Notes under the pieces: model-generated
Database searches by the model: none
The model's input: the letters and a program-made list of their open reading frames with translations, nothing else
What the model was told of the DNA's origin: nothing
Assembly (NCBI GenBank): GCA_038236965.1
Contig: JBBRZF010000003.1
Coordinates: 1 to 48,876, forward strand
DNA length: 48,876 nucleotides
From: JBBRZF01 sp038236965
GTDB taxonomy: Bacteria > Acidobacteriota > Terriglobia > Terriglobales > Acidobacteriaceae
Direction of reading: 5' to 3'
Program-made: the position numbers and the translations under genes
Part shown: positions 1-6,771 of the stretch, piece by piece
How the letters are laid out: every line of letters begins with the position of its first letter
How positions within the stretch are numbered: position 1 is the stretch's first letter

Positions 1-242
1 AACGCGCCGTAATCTTCCACGATTACACGCGCGTGCTCCACACCCAACTGGCGCAGAACATCGAGGGTCTGCGTGCGGATGGCGTCGCCGTAGTAGAGCT
101 CTACTTTCGACGTGACCACCAACTCGATACCGCCGCTGTCGCGGGCCTCCACGGTGACTTGCAGATCGGAGCGGACATCTTTTCCGCTCCGGCCGGCCAC
201 GCCTACGCGAGGGTTCATCTGTGTCGAGGTACTCATGCTCAT
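1..242 (-). CDS. citD: Citrate lyase acyl carrier protein (gamma subunit), partial
   Basis: CitD carries the phosphoribosyl-dephospho-CoA prosthetic group on which the citrate lyase alpha and beta subunits work. About 80 codons are visible before the left edge cuts the gene. The diagnostic stretch GDAIRTQTLDVLRQLGV, followed by VIVEDYGA, closely resembles the CitD core (GDAIRTTILDVL...DDKGAL in the E. coli protein as I recall it). A Ser near residue 19 (AGRSGKDV) sits where the prosthetic group is normally attached. The ATG at 242 overlaps the TGA of the upstream dehydrogenase (TGATG), so translation is probably coupled; a second ATG at 236 is an alternative. CitE/CitF-like genes would be expected just beyond the edge but cannot be seen. 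The family call is strong; the true substrate is unknown. Confidence 0.85.
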   Translation of the reverse strand, partial: MSMSTSTQMNPRVGVAGRSGKDVRSDLQVTVEARDSGGIELVVTSKVELYYGDAIRTQTLDVLRQLGVEHARVIVEDYGA

Positions 243-1450
243 CACGCTTTCATGGTCTTGGCGGCTGCGATGTTGGCGAGGATGGCGTCCGTCATCTGCG
301 TGGTAGAGGCTGCGCCACTGGCGATGGACTTTGATCCGCCCGGAATCCGCATCATGTCGTAGCAGCGGACTTTGCCTTCCATGGTGACTTCAGTGATGGC
401 CTTGCGAATGCGCTCGGCCTTCTCGGTTTCACCAACGTGATCGAGCAGCATCGCGCCGGAGAGAATCATGGCGATGGGATTTACGATCGGCGGATTCAGT
501 TCCGCATACTTCGGCGCGGAACCGTGGGTCGGTTCGAAGACAGCGACTTCGGCGCCGATGTTTCCGCTGGCGGCAAATCCGAGTCCGCCGACCAGTCCGG
601 CAAAGGCGTCGGAGATGACGTCGCCAAAAAGATTCGAGGCAACGATGACACCGTAGTCTTCAGGATTCTTGGTGAGCCACATGGTCTGCGCGTCGATGTT
701 GGTGGACCAGAGCGAGATGCCGGGATAGTTCTTGCTAACTTCTTTTGCGGCGTCTTCCATCATGCCGCTGGTTTCGCGCAAGACGTTGGGCTTTTCGCAG
801 ATGGTGACCGACTTGTATCCAAACTTCTTGGCGTGTTCAAAAGCGGCGGTGCAGATCCGCCGGGAGGCGTCGCGCGTTATGATGCGAACGCTGATGGCGA
901 GGTCTTCGCCCTTGGTGGAGGCGAAGGCTTTGAACTTGGGGTGCGTTGCCAAGGCGGCGCGCACGTTCTCCGGCGGATTGGTCCACTCGACCCCGGCGTA
1001 GAGGCCTTCCGTGTTCTGGCGGAAGACGACGACGTTGACGCGCGGCTCTTCGAATCCGCCGTCGGCCTTCTGGCGAATAAAGTTCAGCGGATTGCCGGGG
1101 AAAGCGATGCAGGGTCGCATGCAGACGTCGAGATTGAAAATCTGTCGCATGGTGACGATGGGGGAGAAATAGGAAAAGCCCTTGCCGCGCAGTTCGGGAG
1201 CAAGTTCGGCGTCGGTCTCTTTTTTCGGCTTCGAAGTGATGGCGCCGAACAATCCGAGTTTGTGTTTGCGCAGCAGTTCGATCGTGCGTTCGGGAAGCGC
1301 GTTGCCTTCCTTGCGCCAAAGCTCCCAGCCGATGTCTCCGTGAACGTAGTCGGCGTCAAAGCCTACGGCGTTCAGAACGCGAATCGCTTCGGGTAGAACC
1401 TGGTTTCCAATGCCGTCGCCCGGCATGCTCACAACTGTGTATTTCGCCAT
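242..1450 (-). CDS. Isocitrate/isopropylmalate/homoisocitrate dehydrogenase family protein
   Basis: A 402-aa beta-decarboxylating dehydrogenase that would oxidise and decarboxylate a (R)-hydroxy-tricarboxylate with NAD(P) in the cytoplasm. Family marks are the N-terminal MPGDGIG, the substrate-loop region RQNTEGLYAGVEW, the metal-binding helix NLFGDVISDAFAGLVGGLG and the nucleotide region FEPTHGSAPKYA followed by NPIAMILSGAMLL. Which acid it uses cannot be read from the sequence. The immediately upstream gene looks like a homoaconitase, which favours isocitrate or homoisocitrate over isopropylmalate. A GGAG ribosome site lies upstream of ATG 1450. It lies third to fourth in a five-gene minus-strand operon, and its stop overlaps the citD start. 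Confidence 0.85.
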   Translation of the reverse strand: MAKYTVVSMPGDGIGNQVLPEAIRVLNAVGFDADYVHGDIGWELWRKEGNALPERTIELLRKHKLGLFGAITSKPKKETDAELAPELRGKGFSYFSPIVTMRQIFNLDVCMRPCIAFPGNPLNFIRQKADGGFEEPRVNVVVFRQNTEGLYAGVEWTNPPENVRAALATHPKFKAFASTKGEDLAISVRIITRDASRRICTAAFEHAKKFGYKSVTICEKPNVLRETSGMMEDAAKEVSKNYPGISLWSTNIDAQTMWLTKNPEDYGVIVASNLFGDVISDAFAGLVGGLGFAASGNIGAEVAVFEPTHGSAPKYAELNPPIVNPIAMILSGAMLLDHVGETEKAERIRKAITEVTMEGKVRCYDMMRIPGGSKSIASGAASTTQMTDAILANIAAAKTMKA

Positions 1451-1523
1451 GATCAGTTCTCCGTTCTTAATTTCCGTTCCGTGTTGAAGAACGGATGCGA
1501 GCCTTGCCCGCGAATTTTGTTGG

Positions 1524-3479
1524 TTAAGCTTTTGCGACCAGTCCCAATTTCTTTGCTACAAGATTCTCCACGCCTCCGGCGATTACCAGCGATTGCGGCA
1601 CCGTGCCCATCGGCGGAAATGCGTACGTCTCTCCGCGATAGGCGAGGGTTCCGGTAGTGAAATCGATGTTGATCTCATCGCCCGGAAGAATCGTCTTCGC
1701 CTTCGCCGTAATTTCAGAGGCGAACATTGCTTTCAACCGCGTGACGAACTCGGGACACTCGACGCAGAGGAATCCGTTATTGAAAGCGTTGCGAAGATAT
1801 GTCTGCGAGAAGCTGCCGGCGATGACCAGCGGCAGTCCCTTCGCTTGCAACGCGGTGACCGCCTGTTCGCGGCTGGAACCCGTGCCGAAGTTGAATCCGC
1901 CAACGATGACGTCGCCCGCCTGCGCTTGCGCTGCGAACTGCGGATCGTAATTCTCCATGACGACCTTGGCCATCATGTCGCGCGTCATGTCTTCGCGATA
2001 GGTGTAGTCCTTGCCGTAGATGCCGTCGGTGTTGAGATTGTCTTGCGGCAGGAAGATGAGTCGGCCATTGAGTCGCGCGGGAAAGCCTTCGAGTATCTCG
2101 ACCTTTTCGGTCGCTGATGCCGGAGCCTTGATCTCGACGAAGTTGGACTTCAGTTTCGAAGGCTGCATTTGCACCTCGTTGGTTATGTATCCAGCGACCG
2201 CCGATGCGGCAACGACGGCGGGCGATGCGAGATAACACTTGGCGTCGCGCGAGCCCATGCGTCCTTTGAAATTGCGGTTGGTCGCGGAGATGCCGACTTC
2301 GCCAGCTTCGAGCAATCCCGTTCCCAACCCGATGCAAGGGCCGCATCCAGAAGGAAGCGGGTGCGCTCCGGCGTCGAGCAACGTCTGCCATGCACCAGAT
2401 TGTTCTGCCGTTTGCTGAACCTCTTTCGAGGCGGCGGCAACATAGAACTGCACAGTGGATGCGATCTTCTTGCCCTTGAGCACGCGCGCGGCGGCTTGCA
2501 GATCTTCCAGCCGCGAATTGACGCAAGAGACGAGATAGGCTTTCTGAATGGCGATGGGCTGCGATTGAAGTTCTGCGACCGAGGCCATGACCTGCACGGT
2601 GTCTGGCCCGCTGACGTGCGGTGTGACCTGCGCGAGATCGAGTTCGATGCGTCCCGCGTAGATGGCGTTCACATCCGGCATCGCGGGATTGGCTTCGAGC
2701 TTCGCGAGAATCGTTTCGTCGAGGCGTCCGTTGGCGGATGCGCCGAGAGCTTCGCGTCGAGCGCGCAACCAGGAGAAGGTGGTCGCGTCGGCGGGGAACC
2801 ATCCGACAAGCGTGCCCCACTCGGTCGTCATGTTGGAGATGGAGAGGCGCTCATCCATGGAGAGCGAGGCGACGCCGGGGCCTGTGAACTCGACGACGGC
2901 GTTCAACACTTCCTCTTTGTTATAGAGACCGCAGAGGGTGATGATGACGTCCTTGCCGGTGACGCCCGCAGGCAGCTTTCCGGCGAGAACGACTTGAATG
3001 CTCCGCGGAATCTGCCACCAGAATTCTCCGGTCGCCCAGATGGCGGCGGCGTCGGTGCGAACCACGGGAGTGCCGATGGCGCCGAGCGCGCCATACATAT
3101 TCGAGTGCGAGTCGGACGCGACGACGAACGAGCCGGGCAGCACATATCCTTTTTCCACCATGATCTGGTGTCCGATGCCTGTGCCCGCCGGATAGAAGTC
3201 GATGCCCTGCTCGCGCCCGAAGGCCTCGATGGTGGCGTACTTCTTCAGGTTGTCGTCACTCGTGTTCTGTATGTCGTGATCGAGCGCGAAGACGGGCTGG
3301 TGCGCGTCCTTGACGCGCTTCGCGCCGATCGCTTTGAACTTCTTGAGGACGGCGGAAGTGTTGTCGTGCGTCATCACATGCGCGGGGCTTATGGAAATGA
3401 AATCGCCTGCGCGCAAGGGACGGTCGGGCCCTTCGGCCAGGTGTGACTGTGCGATTTTTTCAACGATAGTCTGAGCCAT
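1524..3479 (-). CDS. Aconitase-superfamily hydratase, homoaconitase-like
   Basis: A 651-aa single-chain hydro-lyase with the large [4Fe-4S] part first and the swivel domain last. The three cluster cysteines are visible: Cys319 (SCVNSR) and Cys379/Cys382 (SGCGPCIG). The swivel motif GFNFGTGSSREQA is near the C-terminus. The N-terminal half (DHDIQN, FYPAGTGIGHQIM, ASDSHSNMYG, GTPVVRTDAA, NMTTEWG) resembles fungal-type homoaconitase more than the TCA-cycle AcnA/AcnB, and the length fits. It would isomerise citrate, homocitrate or a relative through the cis-aconitate form, feeding the dehydrogenase encoded next. A GGAG ribosome site precedes ATG 3479, and only 14 nt separate it from the upstream PrpD-like gene. 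Exact substrate is inference. Confidence 0.85.
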   Translation of the reverse strand: MAQTIVEKIAQSHLAEGPDRPLRAGDFISISPAHVMTHDNTSAVLKKFKAIGAKRVKDAHQPVFALDHDIQNTSDDNLKKYATIEAFGREQGIDFYPAGTGIGHQIMVEKGYVLPGSFVVASDSHSNMYGALGAIGTPVVRTDAAAIWATGEFWWQIPRSIQVVLAGKLPAGVTGKDVIITLCGLYNKEEVLNAVVEFTGPGVASLSMDERLSISNMTTEWGTLVGWFPADATTFSWLRARREALGASANGRLDETILAKLEANPAMPDVNAIYAGRIELDLAQVTPHVSGPDTVQVMASVAELQSQPIAIQKAYLVSCVNSRLEDLQAAARVLKGKKIASTVQFYVAAASKEVQQTAEQSGAWQTLLDAGAHPLPSGCGPCIGLGTGLLEAGEVGISATNRNFKGRMGSRDAKCYLASPAVVAASAVAGYITNEVQMQPSKLKSNFVEIKAPASATEKVEILEGFPARLNGRLIFLPQDNLNTDGIYGKDYTYREDMTRDMMAKVVMENYDPQFAAQAQAGDVIVGGFNFGTGSSREQAVTALQAKGLPLVIAGSFSQTYLRNAFNNGFLCVECPEFVTRLKAMFASEITAKAKTILPGDEINIDFTTGTLAYRGETYAFPPMGTVPQSLVIAGGVENLVAKKLGLVAKA

Positions 3480-3493
3480 GATTGTCTCCGTTG

Positions 3494-4897
3494 CTACTTG
3501 GCCGCCGCAGCTTTCTGGTCGGCCTTCATGAGTTCCATAATTTCCGTGACCGACTTCGCGTTCTCCAGGTTCCAGATCGCGGCGATGAGCCGGTCACGTG
3601 AAGCCTTCGACATTACGGGCTCGGCCAACGCGTGGAACTTCTCTTCGATCTCGCGGTCGCTGAGCGGATTGCGCGGATCGCCCTTGGGGAAATCCATCTG
3701 CTGTTCGTAGCTCTTGCCGTCCACGGTGGTGACCTTTACGACGACGCGCTGCAAGGCCGGGAAGACCTTTTCGATTTCGGCGTCGGCAACGACCTTCACC
3801 TTGTTCAACTGTGCGCGAATCTCCGGCGACATGATTTTTGCCATCGTGAATTGCAATGGCGTGACCTGCCGGTCTGCAATCGCCGCAGCGATGCAATACG
3901 GTAGCGAGTGGTCGGCAGTTTCTTTCGATTGCGGATCGTATTTGCTGGCGTCGCTGAGGATGTCTGCGCCGCGAGCGGTGGTGCGGATGTGAACTTCCTT
4001 GATGGCTTCAGGCTTCAGGTCGTTATTCTTCACCAGGTCGAGCACACAGGAGATCGGCGTGTGCGTGAGCGCTTCCGTGGGGAAAAACTTCATTCCGCAT
4101 TGCGTGATGCGCCACGATTCGCCAAGCCCGTCGGTGAGGATGTTCAGCTTCCACTCGGGGCCAAAGACGTGGACGATCCCTTCCTTGCCGTCGATGATGT
4201 GTTCGGGTCCGGTGTATCCCTTTTCCGCCAGCAGCGCGGCGAGCACGCCGCTCTCGGTGGCCATGGGGTCAACCGTGTTCTTCATCATGGTGAGCTTACC
4301 GGCCGTGACCGCGCCGAAGGATGCGCGAGCGGAGGCAGAGATTCCGATGGCGTGCTGCATCTGCTCCCACGTGAGGTGCAACATGCGCGAGGCCACGATG
4401 GGTGAAACAAAAGCCGTCAGCGTTGCGTGATGCCAGCCACGCTCGCGGATTCCCGGGAAGGCGGCTTCGCAGAGGCGCTGCTCGAATTCGTGTCCGAGGA
4501 CGAGTCCGACGATGAGTTCGCGTCCGTCTGACTTGGCGCGCTCGGCGCCGGCGATGGCCGCAGGGAAGATATCGGATGGGTGAGACGGGTCTTGCTTCCA
4601 ATAGATGTCGTTGTAGTCCATGCAGCGGATCATGAGCGCGTTGGCGAGCGCGGCGTGGACGACGTCCATCTTCTGGCCGGTGCCGATGACGGTCGCGGGA
4701 CCTGTGGCCGCGACTTCGTTGAGGACTTCGAGCGCGATGGCGACGTCATGCTGCTGGTATCCGCCGAGAGCGCAGCCTACGGAATCGAGGAGAAAACGTT
4801 TTGCCTGGTAGATGGCGTCTTGCGAGAGGTCTTCGAACTTTACGCCGGTAGCCCAGCGCGACATGACTGCTGTGATGGTCTCTTTTTTATCGGCCAT
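3494..4897 (-). CDS. MmgE/PrpD family protein (2-methylcitrate dehydratase / cis-aconitate decarboxylase fold)
   Basis: A 467-aa protein beginning MADKKETITAVMSRWATGVKF. The helical N-terminal domain contains AKRFLLDSVGCALGGYQQHDVAIA and MDYNDIYWKQDPSHPSD, the active-site region typical of MmgE/PrpD. Members include 2-methylcitrate dehydratase, cis-aconitate decarboxylase and iminodisuccinate epimerase, so the family does not fix the reaction. The reading frame is open upstream to 5020 but that stretch is junk-like. The ATG at 4897 has an AAGGAA ribosome site about ten bases before it and starts where the homology starts. The position between an HD-like protein and the homoaconitase-like hydratase argues for action on a tricarboxylate in the same pathway. 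Confidence 0.85.
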   Translation of the reverse strand: MADKKETITAVMSRWATGVKFEDLSQDAIYQAKRFLLDSVGCALGGYQQHDVAIALEVLNEVAATGPATVIGTGQKMDVVHAALANALMIRCMDYNDIYWKQDPSHPSDIFPAAIAGAERAKSDGRELIVGLVLGHEFEQRLCEAAFPGIRERGWHHATLTAFVSPIVASRMLHLTWEQMQHAIGISASARASFGAVTAGKLTMMKNTVDPMATESGVLAALLAEKGYTGPEHIIDGKEGIVHVFGPEWKLNILTDGLGESWRITQCGMKFFPTEALTHTPISCVLDLVKNNDLKPEAIKEVHIRTTARGADILSDASKYDPQSKETADHSLPYCIAAAIADRQVTPLQFTMAKIMSPEIRAQLNKVKVVADAEIEKVFPALQRVVVKVTTVDGKSYEQQMDFPKGDPRNPLSDREIEEKFHALAEPVMSKASRDRLIAAIWNLENAKSVTEIMELMKADQKAAAAK

Positions 4898-4973
4898 TTT
4901 ATTTTCCGTTCCTTGATCTTGTCGGCGAGGTTCGCCGTGTTGTTTTTCGGAGGCTCGGCCTGGTAATGCTCTT

Positions 4974-5579
4974 CTAGAATTTTTTGTTCTTGAAGGGCAG
5001 GTAGGCCATGAAGTCGGCATGATGCACGATGTAGGCTTCGGTGGTCCGTTTCACGAGGTCGCCTTCGGCGGCATGGGCGGCGATGATGTGGCAGACCGCG
5101 TCGGGTACGCCGCACTCCATTGCCAAGGCCACTCCGGTAAAGGGATGACGCAGCAATTCGCCGCGTTCACTTTGCACGGTCTTGCCGTCGCGGTTCTCAT
5201 ATTCGAGCAACTTGCCGACGTCGGCGAGAATGGCGCCTGCGATAACGGTGTCCATGTCGATAGGCAGGGCGTTGCCCATGAACTCCGTCATGGCCTCGGC
5301 CGAGCGGCGCGCAATGTGAACGACGCAACGCTTGTGCTCCATGAACGTAGTGGGACAGTTGGGGACGAGCAGCGTGAAAGGAATGCGATTGAGGTCTTGC
5401 GGGGTAAGAGGGCTGAGTTCGAAGGCGCGCAACCAGCAGTGCGCAACCTTGTCTCTCATCTCGGCGTCCTGTATCCAGTCAAGTTCCGGCCACAGAAGCC
5501 GCACGTCAGCGAGCCCGACCGCATTAACGGTGGGGGTAGCTTTGGGCGTAGTCAAATTGTCCTCCACGTCATGACTCAT
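4974..5579 (-). CDS. HD-domain-like protein with altered HD motif, function unknown
   Basis: First gene of the minus-strand tricarboxylate operon, about 201 aa from ATG 5579 (an in-frame GTG at 5603 is possible; neither start has a convincing ribosome site). The arrangement recalls HD phosphohydrolases: His88 (VVHIA), ILADVGK at 117-123, His145 (RHPFTG), His169 (IIAAHA) and HHADF at 186-190. The catalytic His-Asp pair is replaced by Ala119-Asp120, so one metal ligand is missing and classical phosphohydrolase activity is doubtful. There is no signal peptide or membrane helix. It lies 76 nt upstream of the PrpD-like gene on the same strand. A role as a sensor or accessory subunit is only a guess. 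Confidence 0.6.
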   Translation of the reverse strand: MSHDVEDNLTTPKATPTVNAVGLADVRLLWPELDWIQDAEMRDKVAHCWLRAFELSPLTPQDLNRIPFTLLVPNCPTTFMEHKRCVVHIARRSAEAMTEFMGNALPIDMDTVIAGAILADVGKLLEYENRDGKTVQSERGELLRHPFTGVALAMECGVPDAVCHIIAAHAAEGDLVKRTTEAYIVHHADFMAYLPFKNKKF

Positions 5580-5869
5580 CTCAAGGAGTCTCTGACGAGC
5601 CACCGCAACGAGCGCGATGGGCGGGGCGAACTTTCCGCTCCACCATAATATGGTGTCAGAGGCGCAAAAAGCTTGTTGTGATGGCGGTCATAGTTGAACG
5701 TGATTCGGGCAGAGTTGGCCAGAGTCCGCGGACGCGGCGTTCGAGACCCCACAGAGCGCGTCGGCTTGAATCAACGAAAAACAGGGCCAAATCTGTCAAG
5801 TCCATACCCCCCGGGAGTGCTCCCATAAGCACTTTGTTATCAATATTTTGACGCTTAAAGCCAAGTAGC

Positions 5870-5906
5870 TCAATATTTTAGCGGCACTCTCCCTTTAAAA
5901 TATTGA
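5870..5906. repeat. 11-bp perfect inverted repeat, possible operator or hairpin
   Basis: The arm TCAATATTTTA (5870-5880) and its exact complement TAAAATATTGA (5896-5906) are separated by 15 nt. A third, near-identical half site, CAATATTTTG, is at 5841-5850. The AT-rich repeats stand out in G+C-rich surroundings and lie about 115 nt upstream of the secreted-protein gene at 6021, in the divergent region between two transcription units. The rest of 5604-6020 shows no gene. Confidence 0.55.
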
Positions 5907-6020
5907 AAACAAGCAACTTACAATTCATAAAAAAGGGAGGGGAGGGGCTGCCCACACCGTTCTGCTTCGGTGCATCTCATTATTTGTCACTTCGCAATCT
6001 TGAACATGGAGCGGATAAAA

Positions 6021-6413
6021 ATGAAGAAGTTATTGGCAGGCACAATTGCATTGGCGCTGTTCGGCGCGATGGCCGTCGCCCAGCAGAATCCCGATTCCTA
6101 CAAACGAGACAAAGAGAATGCCCAGGAACGGGCGAGCCACATCAACGACGCGGTCGATATCGTAAACGGTCCGAACGTGGAGGGAGTGACTCCGAACTCT
6201 GCGTGGCTAAGCTGGCAGACGAACAAAACGGCGGCTACCCGCGTCCGCTATGGCACCAACAGGCAGAACCCCGGAAAGCGCGCCTACATCCCCGGCGGCT
6301 CCACGCAACACCGCGTCCAATTGAATGGATTGCAGCCCCACTCCACCTATTATTACGAGATTGAAACCCGGAATGGTAGCGATCGATTCAAAGGACATTT
6401 CCAGACTCCGTAA
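6021..6413 (+). CDS. Small secreted protein with fibronectin type III-like domain
   Basis: A 130-aa protein with a clear signal peptide (MKKLLAGTIALALFGAMAVAQQ). The mature part has an FN3 / purple-acid-phosphatase-N-like beta-sandwich pattern: SAWLSWQTNKTAATRVRYGT, then HRVQLNGLQPHSTYYYEIET at about residues 96-115, with the typical Trp, the LxPxTxYYYxI strand and a closing FKGHFQTP. ATG 6021 is chosen because the signal peptide starts there and a GGAG ribosome site lies nine bases upstream; the frame extends further up without coding character. It stands alone between an AT-rich inverted-repeat region and a terminator hairpin. Probably a periplasmic or surface binding module; no enzyme residues are seen. 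Confidence 0.75.
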   Translation: MKKLLAGTIALALFGAMAVAQQNPDSYKRDKENAQERASHINDAVDIVNGPNVEGVTPNSAWLSWQTNKTAATRVRYGTNRQNPGKRAYIPGGSTQHRVQLNGLQPHSTYYYEIETRNGSDRFKGHFQTP

Positions 6414-6434
6414 CAAAAGCAAAGGCAAATTAAA

Positions 6435-6461
6435 AGCCGTGCTCTTTTTGGGAGCACGGCT
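6435..6461. terminator. Bidirectional rho-independent terminator
   Basis: A 10-bp perfect stem, AGCCGTGCTC (6435-6444) with GAGCACGGCT (6452-6461), has a 7-nt loop and is followed by TGTTTTGTTGTTG on the plus strand. It sits between the stop of the secreted FN3-like gene (plus) and the stop of the 57-aa gene (minus), so it can serve both convergent units. Confidence 0.85.
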
Positions 6462-6485
6462 GTTTTGTTGTTGATATGAATGTGG

Positions 6486-6659
6486 TTATTTGCGTCTTTG
6501 CAAAATGAGAGTAGCTATCGAGATGATTCCGACGATGGCAACTCCCCCAAGATTCGCTTTGGGTGCGATCAACATGACCGACGTCCAGAGCAGCAGGTTT
6601 GCGAACAGAACGGCAAGAATATGACCACGAGAGATCGTAAAAGTATGAGAGTTCTGCAT
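6486..6659 (-). CDS. 57-aa two-helix membrane protein, hypothetical
   Basis: A short frame from ATG 6659 to TAA 6486-6488, easily missed because of its size. The protein starts MQNSHTFTISRGHILAVL, has two hydrophobic segments (about residues 13-32 and 38-53) and ends with the basic tail QRRK, a typical small inner-membrane hairpin protein. A GGGAGAG ribosome site stands about ten bases before the ATG. It faces the secreted FN3-like gene and shares its terminator. No family recognised. Coding status rests on the helix pattern and ribosome site. Confidence 0.6.
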   Translation of the reverse strand: MQNSHTFTISRGHILAVLFANLLLWTSVMLIAPKANLGGVAIVGIISIATLILQRRK

Positions 6660-6771
6660 AGAAGGGCTCTCCCGTGTGAGCCACTTTTGACGCTACTCTG
6701 CTTCTCAAGAATCGCGCTGTGACGTGGAACACTTTGCGGCGTGTTGGTTCCCATTCTGACAACGTGCGGCA

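Noticed and set aside
437..1396. Long plus-strand open frame (about 319 codons) opposite the dehydrogenase gene
   Set aside because: It is the antisense shadow of a well-supported gene in high-G+C DNA; no ribosome site and low-complexity Gly/Asp/Val composition.
2169..3446. 425-codon plus-strand open frame opposite the homoaconitase-like gene
   Set aside because: Antisense shadow; the minus strand carries intact cluster cysteines and family motifs.
5903..5924. TTGAAA / TACAAT as a promoter for the secreted FN3-like gene
   Set aside because: Only 10 nt separate the two boxes, too short for a sigma-70 promoter.
6430..6762. 110-codon minus-strand frame over the 57-aa membrane gene
   Set aside because: It includes the terminator hairpin and lacks protein-like features; the overlapping 57-codon frame has a ribosome site and membrane helices.
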